A DNA stretch of 64,000 bases. It comes from Massilia sp. WG5. GTDB lineage: Bacteria; Pseudomonadota; Gammaproteobacteria; Burkholderiales; Burkholderiaceae_D. Below are positions 53,669 to 64,000 of this stretch, piece by piece (the stretch's first letter is position 1; each line of letters starts with the position of its first letter). A program made the position numbers and the translations under genes. The stretch is taken from assembly GCF_001412595.2 (NCBI RefSeq), contig NZ_CP012640.2, positions 558,001 to 622,000 on the forward strand, in the 5' to 3' direction. Below the pieces are notes generated by a model that was given only the letters and a program-made list of their open reading frames with translations, was not told the origin of the DNA and made no database searches.

Positions 53669-54805
53669 ATGCGACGCCCTCCGCTCGGCGCTGCCGCGCT
53701 GCTGCTGCTCGTCCTCGGCGCCAGCCTGAGCCTCAGGCCGGCGCCAGCCGATCCGGTGGCCTGGCGCGCGCCGCCGAACCCGGGCTACAGCGGCCCGTAT
53801 GCCGCCAACACCCGGCTGGCGGCGCTCTCGCGCATCTCCCTGGACGGCGCCTCCGGGCCGGAACACGTGGGGCTGGGTCCGGACGGCAATCTGTATGCGG
53901 CGGTCGACGGCGGCAGCGTGCTGCGCATGCGACCCGACGGCAGCGGCCAGGAAGTGTGGGCGCAGACCGGCGGCCGGGTGCTGGGTTTCGCGTTCGACGA
54001 GCGCGGCCGCATGATCGCCGCCGACGCCTTCCGCGGCCTGCTGGCGATCGCCGCCGAGGCGCCGCACCATGTGACGGTGCTGGCCGACCACATGCCGGAC
54101 GGCGAGCCGATCCGCTTTCCGGATGCGGTGACGATCGGGCGCGACGGCAGCATCTATTTCACCGATGCGTCGCGGCGCTATGCCCCGGCCGATTACGGCA
54201 GCCCCTTCGAGGCCAGCCTGCTCGACTACCTCGACCACCGCCCGACCGGGCGCGTGCTGGTCTACCGGCCTGACCGCAAGATCGAGGTGGTGGCCGACGG
54301 CCTGTCCTTCGCCAACGGCATCGTGCTGTCGGAGGACGGCCGCTCGCTGTTCGTGGCCGAAAGCGGCGCCTACCGGGTCTGGCGCATCGATGCCGATGCG
54401 CGCGGCCTCGACCTGGCCCACGGCCCGGCGGCGCAGGCCCGCGTGGTCCTCGACGACCTGCCGGGCTTCCCGGACAACCTGACGCGCGGCCTGGACGGCC
54501 GCATCTGGCTGGGCCTCGCCAAGCCGCGCACCGCCGCGGCCGATGCGATGGCCGCGCATCCTTTCCTGCGCAAGCTGGCGCTGCGCCTGCCGCGCTTCCT
54601 GTGGCCGGTGCCGCCCGCCTACGGCCACGTGCTCGCGTTCACCGAGGACGGCCAGGTCGTCGCCGACCTGCAGGATCCGCAGGGCGCCTATCCGGACACC
54701 ACCGGCGTGCTGGAGACGGCCGACCGCCTGTACATCCAGAGCGTGCATGCCGATTCTCTCGGCTGGCTGCCGTCAGCGCGCGCCGGATTGCCGCCGAAGC
54801 GCTGA
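53669..54805 (+). CDS. SMP-30/gluconolactonase/strictosidine synthase-like protein
   Basis: A 378-residue six-bladed beta-propeller of the SMP-30/strictosidine-synthase-like group, with an N-terminal signal or anchor helix (residues 5-25). Repeated blade motifs are GPEHVGLGPDGNLY, FPDAVTIGRDGSIYFTDAS and FANGIVLSEDGRSLFVAES; the FPDN segment in the fourth blade often binds Ca2+ or a divalent metal in relatives. Such proteins act as lactonases or esterases; the substrate is unknown. GGGAG precedes the start. Confidence 0.88.
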   Translation: MRRPPLGAAALLLLVLGASLSLRPAPADPVAWRAPPNPGYSGPYAANTRLAALSRISLDGASGPEHVGLGPDGNLYAAVDGGSVLRMRPDGSGQEVWAQTGGRVLGFAFDERGRMIAADAFRGLLAIAAEAPHHVTVLADHMPDGEPIRFPDAVTIGRDGSIYFTDASRRYAPADYGSPFEASLLDYLDHRPTGRVLVYRPDRKIEVVADGLSFANGIVLSEDGRSLFVAESGAYRVWRIDADARGLDLAHGPAAQARVVLDDLPGFPDNLTRGLDGRIWLGLAKPRTAAADAMAAHPFLRKLALRLPRFLWPVPPAYGHVLAFTEDGQVVADLQDPQGAYPDTTGVLETADRLYIQSVHADSLGWLPSARAGLPPKR

Positions 54806-54923
54806 GCAGCGCCGCGCACGCTTGCCCGAACCGGCATGGCTTCGCTGCGCTGCGTGCTAGTGTCTTGTCCTGATCCTGCGGGACGGGCGCGTCCCCGAGG
54901 CAGCCAGTTCGTGCTGCAAAGCA

Positions 54924-54985
54924 GCAGAAATATATTCTCGCAAAACGTGCGTGCGCGGTCTTGCCGCAATTAATATTATTTCTGC
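54924..54985. promoter_or_regulatory. Distant inverted repeat upstream of the bkd operon
   Basis: GCAGAAATA (54924-54932) and TATTTCTGC (54977-54985) are perfect inverted copies, 44 bases apart, in the AT-rich leader ahead of the bkd operon. Possible paired binding sites for an Lrp-, TetR- or MerR-like regulator; none is encoded next to the operon. Confidence 0.35.
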
Positions 54986-55014
54986 CGCACACACCTTTAC
55001 CGAGGGGAAAGTGA

Positions 55015-56250
<1,236 letters not shown>

Positions 56251-56254
56251 GGTG

Positions 56255-57322
56255 ATGCGAGACATCGACAAGGATCAGGCGGCCGAGCAGGCCGCCGAAC
56301 AGGCGGCGGGCACGCCGATGACCATGATCCAGGCCCTGCGCTCGGCCATGGACGTGATGATGGGACGCGACGACAACGTTGTGGTGTACGGCCAGGACGT
56401 CGGCTACTTCGGCGGCGTGTTCCGGGTCACCGACGGCCTGCAGGCCAAGTACGGCAGGCAGCGCGTGTTCGACGCCCCGATCTCGGAAGGCGGCATCGTC
56501 GGCACCGCGGTCGGCATGGCGGCCTACGGTCTGCGCCCGGTGGTCGAGATCCAGTTCGCCGACTATTTCTATCCGGCGACCGACCAGATCGTGTCCGAGG
56601 CGGCGCGCCTGCGCTACCGCTCGGCCGGCGACTTCACCTCGCCGCTGACGATCCGCATGCCTTGCGGCGGCGGCATCTACGGCGGCCAGACCCACAGCCA
56701 GAGCCCGGAAGCCTTCTTCACCCACGTCTGCGGCCTGCGCACCGTGATGCCCTCGAATCCCTACGATGCGAAGGGCCTGCTGATCGCCTCGATCGAGAAC
56801 GACGATCCGGTGATCTTCCTGGAGCCCAAGCGCCTCTACAACGGTCCCTTCGACGGCCACCACGACCGTCCGGTGGTGTCCTGGTCCAAGCATGCGCTGG
56901 GCAAGGTCCCGGAAGGCTACTACACGGTCCCGCTGGACAAGGCCGCGGTGTTCCGCCCCGGTTCCGACCTGACCGTGCTGACCTACGGGACCATGGTCTG
57001 GGTATCGGAAGCCGCCGCCGCCGAGACCGGCATCGACGCCGAGATCATCGACCTGCGCACCCTGTGGCCGCTCGACCTCGAGACCATCGTCGAATCGGTG
57101 AAGAAGACCGGGCGCTGCGTCGTGGTCCACGAGGCGACCAGGACCAGCGGCTTCGGCGCCGAACTGGCCGCGCTGGTGCAGGAACACTGCTTCTACCACC
57201 TGGAAGCGCCGATCGAGCGCGTGACCGGCTGGGACACCCCGTACCCGCATGCGCAGGAATGGGCGTACTTCCCGGGACCGGACCGCGTCGGCGCGGCATT
57301 CAAACGAGCGATGGAGGCATAA
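56255..57322 (+). CDS. bkdA2: Branched-chain 2-oxoacid dehydrogenase E1 beta subunit
   Basis: A 355-residue E1 beta subunit pairing with the preceding gene. Transketolase-like Pyr and C-terminal domains are complete, with the VVVYGQDVGYFGGVFRVT strand near residue 40 and the catalytic region around HSQSPEAFFTHV. The first possible codon is a GTG at 56252; I use the ATG three bases later, with a GGGGG-type site upstream. It overlaps no neighbour but lies four bases after E1 alpha. Confidence 0.94.
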   Translation: MRDIDKDQAAEQAAEQAAGTPMTMIQALRSAMDVMMGRDDNVVVYGQDVGYFGGVFRVTDGLQAKYGRQRVFDAPISEGGIVGTAVGMAAYGLRPVVEIQFADYFYPATDQIVSEAARLRYRSAGDFTSPLTIRMPCGGGIYGGQTHSQSPEAFFTHVCGLRTVMPSNPYDAKGLLIASIENDDPVIFLEPKRLYNGPFDGHHDRPVVSWSKHALGKVPEGYYTVPLDKAAVFRPGSDLTVLTYGTMVWVSEAAAAETGIDAEIIDLRTLWPLDLETIVESVKKTGRCVVVHEATRTSGFGAELAALVQEHCFYHLEAPIERVTGWDTPYPHAQEWAYFPGPDRVGAAFKRAMEA

Positions 57323-57324
57323 AG

Positions 57325-58701
57325 GTGGGTATTCACGTCATCAAGATGCCCGACCTGGGCGAAGGCATTGCGGAATGCGAAGTGGTGGCCTGGCGCGTCC
57401 AGCCCGGCGACAGCGTCAAGGAAGACCAGGTCGTGGCCGACGTCATGACCGACAAGGCGACGGTCGAGATCCCGTCGCCCGTGCATGGGACCGTCACGGC
57501 CCTGGGCGGCAAGGTCGGCGAATCGCTGGCCGTGGGCGCCGAACTGATCCGCCTCGACGTCGAGGGCGCGGGCAACTTCAAGGGCGAGGCCGTGAAACCG
57601 GCAGCCGCCGCCGGCAGCGGCGCCGCACCGGCCGCGGACGAGCCGGCGGATGTCCCGCACGGCTTCGTACCGGAGCCGCAGCGGGTCGCGGCGGGCGCCG
57701 CCAGCGTGGCTGCACCGCCCGCCCCACCTGCCCAGCCCGCCCGTCCGGCGGCCCCGGCCGCCCCGGCACCCCAGGGCAAGGGGGCGGGTTCGCCCGCGGC
57801 TTTCCGTGATGCGAACGAAAAACCGTTGGCCGCGCCGGCCGTGCGCAAGCGCGCCTGGGACATGGGCATCGAGCTGCAGTACGTGGCCGGCAGCGGCCAG
57901 GCCGGCCGCATTACGCACGCCGACCTCGACGCCTATGTGGCCGGCCGCCGGGGCGGTCGCGCCGCGCACGGCGCCGGCCAGGATGGGCGCTACGCCGAGC
58001 TGCATGGCGAGGAAGCGGTGCCCCTGATCGGTCTGCGCCGCAAGATCGCCGAGAAGATGCAGCTGTCGAAGCGCCAGATCCCGCACTTCACCTATGTCGA
58101 GGAAGTCGACGTCACCGAGCTCGAAGCCCTGCGCGGCCAGCTGAACGCGCGCTACGGCGACGAGCGCGGCAAGCTGACCCTGCTGCCGCTGCTGATGCGC
58201 GCCGTGGTGCTGGCGATCCGCAAGTTCCCCGAGGTCAATGCCCGCTTCGACGACCAGGCCGGCATCGTGACCCGCTACCAGCCGGTCCACCTCGGCATCG
58301 CCACCCAGACCGACGCCGGCCTGATGGTACCCGTGATCCGCAATGCCGAAGCGCGCGATCCGTGGTCGAGCGCCAAGGAGATCCTGCGCCTGGCGGACGC
58401 CGCCCGCACCGGCAAGGCCGCGCGCGACGAGCTGTCCGGCTCGACCATCACCATCACCAGCCTCGGCCCGCTCGGCGGCATCGTCAGCACGCCGGTGATC
58501 AACCATCCGGAAGTGGCGATCGTGGGCGTCAACCGCATCCTCGAGCGCCCGGTCGTGAAAAACGGCGGCCTGGTGCCGCGCAAGCTGATGAACCTGTCGT
58601 CCTCCTTCGACCACCGGGTCATCGACGGCATGGTCGCGGCGGAGTTCATCCAGACCGTGCGCGGCTACCTCGAATCCCCGGCAACGCTGTTCGTCGAGTA
58701 A
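57325..58701 (+). CDS. bkdB: Branched-chain 2-oxoacid dehydrogenase E2 (lipoyl acyltransferase)
   Basis: A 458-residue acyltransferase core of the complex. A single N-terminal lipoyl domain has the lipoylated Lys44 in the TDKATVE loop. An Ala/Pro-rich flexible linker (about 90-160) leads to a peripheral subunit-binding domain (APAVRKRAWDMG) and then the catalytic domain, ending with DHRVIDG (His near 430, Asp near 434). The start is a GTG at 57325 with GGAGG eight bases upstream; the gene follows the E1 beta stop by two bases. Confidence 0.95.
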   Translation: MGIHVIKMPDLGEGIAECEVVAWRVQPGDSVKEDQVVADVMTDKATVEIPSPVHGTVTALGGKVGESLAVGAELIRLDVEGAGNFKGEAVKPAAAAGSGAAPAADEPADVPHGFVPEPQRVAAGAASVAAPPAPPAQPARPAAPAAPAPQGKGAGSPAAFRDANEKPLAAPAVRKRAWDMGIELQYVAGSGQAGRITHADLDAYVAGRRGGRAAHGAGQDGRYAELHGEEAVPLIGLRRKIAEKMQLSKRQIPHFTYVEEVDVTELEALRGQLNARYGDERGKLTLLPLLMRAVVLAIRKFPEVNARFDDQAGIVTRYQPVHLGIATQTDAGLMVPVIRNAEARDPWSSAKEILRLADAARTGKAARDELSGSTITITSLGPLGGIVSTPVINHPEVAIVGVNRILERPVVKNGGLVPRKLMNLSSSFDHRVIDGMVAAEFIQTVRGYLESPATLFVE

Positions 58702-58716
58702 AGGACATAGATCAAG

Positions 58717-60156
<1,440 letters not shown>

Positions 60157-60450
60157 TTACTTCTTCGGCTCCTCATCCTCCGACTGCCTGCTCCCCGCAT
60201 TCCCGGTGCTCAGGCTCTCGGTCCCGCCCAGGCCGGTCTGCAGTTCGCCCGCTTCCTCCCCGGGGATGACGCCCTGCTGCGACCGGCCGACGTCGCTGTG
60301 CCCCCAGTCGCGGTGCCGGTGACCGACGCCGCCGGTACCGGGGGCGCCGCCGGACTGGGCGTTGCCTTCGGCCCCGGCCTGGCTGCGACCCCAGTCGTTA
60401 TGCTGGTTGCCCGGGCCTTGCGGGTCCTTGCCGTCTTTCTGCGTTGCCAT
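60157..60450 (-). CDS. Small disordered Gly-rich protein with DWG repeats (hydrophilin-like)
   Basis: A 97-residue protein with about 23 % glycine and many Gln, Asp, Arg and His. A short repeat, DWGRSQ then DWGHSDVGRSQ, occupies residues about 19-59. It has no cysteine or predicted structure and no known domain. GGAGG ahead of ATG at suitable spacing supports translation. It is the second gene of a two-gene leftward pair, 13 bp after the next small gene, and convergent with lpdA. Such proteins are typical of desiccation or osmotic stress responses, but no role is shown. Confidence 0.72.
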   Translation of the reverse strand: MATQKDGKDPQGPGNQHNDWGRSQAGAEGNAQSGGAPGTGGVGHRHRDWGHSDVGRSQQGVIPGEEAGELQTGLGGTESLSTGNAGSRQSEDEEPKK

Positions 60451-60463
60451 ATCTGCCTCCCGT

Positions 60464-60781
60464 TCAGGGTTTCTGGCTGTCATCTTTGCCCGTCTGGCGG
60501 TTGCCGGGGTCGCCGCCGATCTTGTTGCCGATTCCGTCCAGGCCGGTCTCGACCGCGCCCGGCATGCTTGGACGGAAGCCCTGCTTGCGCTCCTGCTCGG
60601 AGTCGGAGGTCATCAAATCGTCCGTCCGCGCATCGGACTGGCTGTTGCCGCCGTCACCCGACATCCGGCCGATGTCGCCGGTGCCGCCCGCGCCCACGCT
60701 GCCGGCCGAGCTGCTGCCGTCCTTCGTGACCTGGTCGTAGTTGCGGCCTTTCGCGTCCTTGCCTTCGCTTTGCATCGACAT
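60464..60781 (-). CDS. Small disordered Gly/Ser/Asp-rich protein (hydrophilin-like)
   Basis: A 105-residue protein with about 20 % glycine, rich in Ser, Asp and Lys, without Cys or Trp. Only the end (PSMPGAVETGLDGIGNKIGG) may form a short helix. The start at 60781 has GGAG upstream. It is the first gene of the tandem pair and its frame runs on upstream into the kefF antisense, which is a shadow. It shares composition, but not alignable sequence, with its neighbour and with the protein at 24.5 kb. Confidence 0.72.
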   Translation of the reverse strand: MSMQSEGKDAKGRNYDQVTKDGSSSAGSVGAGGTGDIGRMSGDGGNSQSDARTDDLMTSDSEQERKQGFRPSMPGAVETGLDGIGNKIGGDPGNRQTGKDDSQKP

Positions 60782-60910
60782 GCGAATCTCCTCTGCGGTG
60801 AAGTATCGGGGCATCATAGTCCGATAAACCGCCACGGAACATAGGCAGGCGCCGGTCTGGCTTGTAGGACATGTCGGGCGAGGCCTTGTGGTTGTGGAAT
60901 AATCAAGTCC

Positions 60911-61468
60911 ATGAGCGAACAACACATCCTCGTCCTGTATGCCCACCCTGCCCCGCACCGCTCGCCGGTCAACCGCCGGCTGGCGGATGCCGCGCGCGCC
61001 ACGCCCGGGGTCGTGGTCCAGGACCTGTACGACACCTATCCCGACTTCGATATCGACGCCGAGCACGAACGCGCGCTGGTCCGCGGCGCCCGTCTGCTGG
61101 TCTTCCTGCACCCGATCCGCTGGTACGGCATGCCCTCGCTGCTGAAGGAGTGGATGGACGTGGTGATGGTGCCCGGCTGGGCCTACGGCAAGCCCGATTC
61201 CGCCCTGCGCGGCAAGGGCTACTGGCTGGTGGCGACCACCGGCAGCGGCCCAGAGGCCTACCAGCCGGGCGGCCTGCATGGACGGCCTTTCGCCGACTTC
61301 CTCGCGCCCTTCGAACAGACGGCCGCCCTGTGCGGCATGGACTGGATCGAACCGCTGCTGATGCATGGCGCGGCCCAGGCCGGCGAGGCGGCGGTCGAGG
61401 CCCACGTGGCAGAATTCCAGCGCCGCCTGCAGGCCTATGCGGCGCCGCTGCTGACTACCGGGGAGTAG
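60911..61468 (+). CDS. kefF: KefF-type NAD(P)H oxidoreductase (ancillary subunit)
   Basis: A 185-residue flavodoxin-like NAD(P)H:quinone oxidoreductase of the KefF/KefG/MdaB family. Seen: YAHPAPHRSPVN start, the DLYDTYPDFDID segment typical of Kef ancillary proteins, and the RWYGMPSLLKEWMD active-site loop. It lies three bases ahead of the KefC-type antiporter gene, the usual arrangement, and is expected to be needed for its full activity and electrophile protection. Confidence 0.92.
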   Translation: MSEQHILVLYAHPAPHRSPVNRRLADAARATPGVVVQDLYDTYPDFDIDAEHERALVRGARLLVFLHPIRWYGMPSLLKEWMDVVMVPGWAYGKPDSALRGKGYWLVATTGSGPEAYQPGGLHGRPFADFLAPFEQTAALCGMDWIEPLLMHGAAQAGEAAVEAHVAEFQRRLQAYAAPLLTTGE

Positions 61469-61471
61469 ACC

Positions 61472-63280
61472 ATGGAACACAGCCTGCTGACCAACGCCCT
61501 GGTCTACCTCGCCGCCGCCGTGGTCGCGGTGCCGCTCTCGAAGCGCCTCGGCATGGGCACCGTGCTCGGCTACCTGGCCGCCGGGATCCTGATCGGGCCC
61601 TACGGCCTGAAACTGATCGGCAACGTCGAGGACGCGCTGCACTTCGCCGAATTCGGGGTGGTGCTGCTGCTGTTCCTGATCGGCCTGGAGCTGGAGCCGG
61701 ACCGCCTGTGGGCGCTGCGCCGGCCCATCTTCGGCTGGGGCGGCGCCCAGGTGGCCCTCGTCGCCGCAAGCCTGTTCGGCGCGGCGCTGCTGGCCGGGGT
61801 CGGCTGGAAACTGGCGCTGATCGCCGGTCTCGGGCTGTCGCTGTCCTCGACCGCGATCGCCCTCGCGTCGCTGGAAGAGCGCAACCTGATGCCCACCCCG
61901 GCGGGCCAGGCCGGCTTCGCGATCCTGCTGTTCCAGGACATCGCCGCGATCCCGATGATCGCCATCGTGCCCCTGCTCGGCATCCCCGACGACGCCGGCT
62001 CGAGCGGCAACTTCTGGCTGGCGACCTTCAAGGTGGTCGGGGTACTGGCCGGGATCATCGTCGGCGGCCGCTACCTGGTGCGCCCGCTGCTGCAGGTCAT
62101 TGCCCGCACCGACACCCGCGAGATCTTCACCGCCTTCGCCCTGCTGCTGGTGATCGCCATTGCGCTGCTGATGCAGTGGATCGAGATGTCGATGGCGCTG
62201 GGGTCCTTCATGGCCGGCGTGCTGCTGGCCGATTCCGAGTACCGCCATGCGCTGGAGACCGACCTCGAACCCTTCAAGGGCCTGCTGCTCGGCTTGTTCT
62301 TCATCGCGGTCGGCATGTCGGTCGATTTCGCCGTCTTCCTTGCCCACCCCGCACTGATCCTGGGGCTGGTGAGCGGCTTCCTGCTCATCAAGATCGCCGT
62401 GCTGTACAGCCTGTCGCGCGTGTTCGGCATCGCCCGCGGCCAGCACCTGCAGTTCGCGCTGCTGCTGTCGCAGGGCGGCGAATTCGCCTTCGTGGTATTC
62501 GGCGCGGCCGCCACTGCGCGCGTCTTCACCGAGGAGACGGCCTCGATGCTGGTGGTCGTGGTGGCGCTGTCGATGGTGGTCACGCCGCTGGTGCTGATGG
62601 CCCATGACAAGCTGTCGGCGCGCCGTGAAGGCGCCGACGCGAAGCCGGAAGCGGACGAGATCGAGCCGAACGAAGACCACGTCATCATCGCCGGCTTCGG
62701 CCGCTTCGGCCAGATCGTCGGCCGCTTCCTGAACGCGAACGGCGTCAAGCTGACGGTGCTCGACCACGACCCCGACCAGATCGAGGTGCTGCGCCGCTTC
62801 GGCTTCAAGGTCTTTTATGGCGATGCCACCCGTGCGGACCTGCTGCGCGCCGCTGGCGCCGCCCGCGCCCGCGCCCTGGTGGTGGCGATCGACGACATCG
62901 AGGACAGCCTCGACCTGGTCGAGACCGTGCGGCGCGACTGGCCGGAACTCCAGATCTTCGCCCGCGCACGCAACGTCACCCACTGGTATCAATTGATGGA
63001 CCGCGGCGTGACCATGATCGAGCGCGAAACCTTCGAATCGGCCCTGCAGCTGGGCCGCACCGTGCTCACCGCGGGCCTCGGCCACAACGCCTACCGCATC
63101 CGCCAGGCCGCGTTCAAATTCAGGAAACACAATGTCGCCAACGTGCTTGCGGTCTACCCGTACTACAAGGACCGCGAGCAGTACGTATCGATGGCCAAGC
63201 AGGCGCGCGAGGAGCTGGAGGAGATGATCGCGCGCGACAGGCGGGCGCAGGAGGGGGAAACGCGGCACGACTGGGATTGA
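61472..63280 (+). CDS. kefC: Glutathione-regulated potassium/proton antiporter, KefC/KefB type
   Basis: A 602-residue CPA2 antiporter. Twelve or thirteen hydrophobic segments (to about residue 385) are followed by a TrkA-N/RCK domain (HVIIAGFGRFGQIVGRFL near residue 408) that binds NAD(H) and, in Kef, glutathione. Export of K+ with H+ uptake acidifies the cytoplasm and protects against electrophiles. Kef identity is supported by kefF directly upstream; B versus C cannot be separated by eye. Confidence 0.9.
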   Translation: MEHSLLTNALVYLAAAVVAVPLSKRLGMGTVLGYLAAGILIGPYGLKLIGNVEDALHFAEFGVVLLLFLIGLELEPDRLWALRRPIFGWGGAQVALVAASLFGAALLAGVGWKLALIAGLGLSLSSTAIALASLEERNLMPTPAGQAGFAILLFQDIAAIPMIAIVPLLGIPDDAGSSGNFWLATFKVVGVLAGIIVGGRYLVRPLLQVIARTDTREIFTAFALLLVIAIALLMQWIEMSMALGSFMAGVLLADSEYRHALETDLEPFKGLLLGLFFIAVGMSVDFAVFLAHPALILGLVSGFLLIKIAVLYSLSRVFGIARGQHLQFALLLSQGGEFAFVVFGAAATARVFTEETASMLVVVVALSMVVTPLVLMAHDKLSARREGADAKPEADEIEPNEDHVIIAGFGRFGQIVGRFLNANGVKLTVLDHDPDQIEVLRRFGFKVFYGDATRADLLRAAGAARARALVVAIDDIEDSLDLVETVRRDWPELQIFARARNVTHWYQLMDRGVTMIERETFESALQLGRTVLTAGLGHNAYRIRQAAFKFRKHNVANVLAVYPYYKDREQYVSMAKQAREELEEMIARDRRAQEGETRHDWD

Positions 63281-63317
63281 GTGCCTGTTCGCCCCCGCCG
63301 CACGTGCGCCGTGAAAT

Positions 63318-64000
63318 CTAGGCGATCAAGCCCGCATTCCGGCGTTCGTCCTCGCCCTGCGCCGCCAGCGCCGCTTCCGCAGCCTCGGGCGCCAGCGGCC
63401 GGTAATAAAAGTAACCCTGCACGAAATCGCTGCCCATCTCGCGCAGCAAATCGAGTTCGGCGTCGGTCTCGACGCCTTCCGCCACCACGTCCAGTTTCAG
63501 GGCGCGCGCCAGCATCAGCACGACCTCGACGATCTGGCGCTTGTCGTCGAAGCGGTCGAGCTGGCTGACGAAGGAGCGGTCGATCTTCAGGGTGTCGATC
63601 GGCAGGCGGCGCAGGTAGCTGAGCGAGGAGTAACCGGTACCGAAATCGTCCAGGCTGACCCGTACCCCGAGCGCTTTCAACTCGGCGAACACGGTGAGCG
63701 CGTGCTCGGCATCGGCCATGACGGCGCTCTCGGTCAGCTCCAGCTTCAGGCTGGCCGGCCGGATGCCGGTCTCGCGCAGCACCCGCCGCACGACCTCGAC
63801 CAGTTCGCCGCCCGTGAACTGCACCGCCGACACGTTCACGCTCATGTCGAGCTGCATGTCGTAGCTCTGCTGCCAGACGCTGAGCTGGCGGCAAGCCTGT
63901 TCCAGCACCCACCCGCCGATCGCCTCGATCAGGCCGATTTCCTCGGCGACCGGGATGAATTCATTTGGCGGCACCAGCCCATGCGTCGGATGCTGCCAGC
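63318..64000 (-). CDS. EAL domain protein (partial, continues beyond window)
   Basis: Only the C-terminal 227 residues lie here; the frame is open through the right edge (QHPTHGLVPPNEF precedes the visible domain). The second half of an EAL phosphodiesterase is clear: DDFGTGYSSLSYL, KIDRSFVSQLD and VAEGVETDAEL. The EAL motif itself and any upstream sensory or GGDEF domain are outside. C-di-GMP hydrolysis is likely if the rest is intact. Confidence 0.9.
   Translation of the reverse strand, partial: WQHPTHGLVPPNEFIPVAEEIGLIEAIGGWVLEQACRQLSVWQQSYDMQLDMSVNVSAVQFTGGELVEVVRRVLRETGIRPASLKLELTESAVMADAEHALTVFAELKALGVRVSLDDFGTGYSSLSYLRRLPIDTLKIDRSFVSQLDRFDDKRQIVEVVLMLARALKLDVVAEGVETDAELDLLREMGSDFVQGYFYYRPLAPEAAEAALAAQGEDERRNAGLIA

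Noticed and set aside
60464..63268. A 934-residue open frame on the minus strand across kefF and kefC
   Set aside because: It is the antisense of KefF/KefC, low in recognisable domains and Gln/His/Arg-rich in the manner of GC-rich shadows. Only its last 105 residues, which start at 60781 with a ribosome binding site, are real.

Overview
This is a contiguous stretch of GC-rich (roughly 65-70 %), densely packed bacterial chromosome. The gene families, the TTG/GTG starts with good Shine-Dalgarno sites, the tyrosine and branched-chain keto-acid catabolic genes and the aromatic oxygenase repertoire suggest a betaproteobacterium of the Oxalobacteraceae, Massilia/Telluria group. That placement is an inference from protein style; there is no rRNA gene to confirm it. 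I see no tRNA, rRNA, CRISPR array, transposase, integrase or prophage gene.

Layout. 1-10 kb: ZIP metal transporter and manganese catalase, GNAT acetyltransferase, membrane-anchored hemerythrin, a PAS-GGDEF-EAL protein, an LrgA/LrgB pair, a chemoreceptor and a TorF-type porin. 10-16.6 kb: tyrosine catabolism (hppD, a LysR regulator, hmgA), a C-terminally truncated RlmI-like gene, a CNNM/CorC membrane protein and an OBAP-family lipoprotein-sized protein. 16.6-20.2 kb: a reactive-sulfur operon led by a BigR/SqrR-type ArsR repressor with a textbook operator, two YeeE/YedE half-transporters, an unexpected FAD monooxygenase and an ETHE1-like persulfide dioxygenase. 20-30 kb: TonB-dependent receptor, amino acid permease, a disordered Gly-rich small protein and a 1665-residue kinase-ATPase-GAF-diguanylate cyclase. 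30-36 kb: a Rieske oxygenase, its reductase, a class II aldolase/decarboxylase-like enzyme and an MFS transporter, all leftward, divergent from a GntR/FCD regulator and separated from it by repeated operators. 36-46 kb: mixed genes, including a flavin reductase broken by one in-frame TGA, a CocE/NonD hydrolase, a cysteine-synthase-family enzyme, a GH31 glycosidase and exonuclease III. 46-50 kb: a TetR-controlled Baeyer-Villiger-type monooxygenase / SDR / hydrolase cassette. 50-60 kb: a hybrid histidine kinase, an SMP-30-like protein and the complete branched-chain 2-oxoacid dehydrogenase operon. 60-64 kb: two tandem disordered small proteins, KefF/KefC and the start of a further EAL protein.

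How it fits together. The window reads as accessory metabolism and stress adaptation around a stable backbone: degradation of tyrosine, branched-chain keto acids, ketones and an unidentified aromatic acid; defence against peroxide, persulfide and electrophiles; and several c-di-GMP and phosphorelay sensors. The least explained items are the kinase-ATPase-cyclase, the three hydrophilin-like proteins, the oxygenase inside the persulfide operon, and the Rieske cluster with its operator repeats and long intra-operon hairpin. Three reading frames (rlmI-like, flavin reductase, a small gene at 46.1 kb) appear broken and deserve a check against reads.
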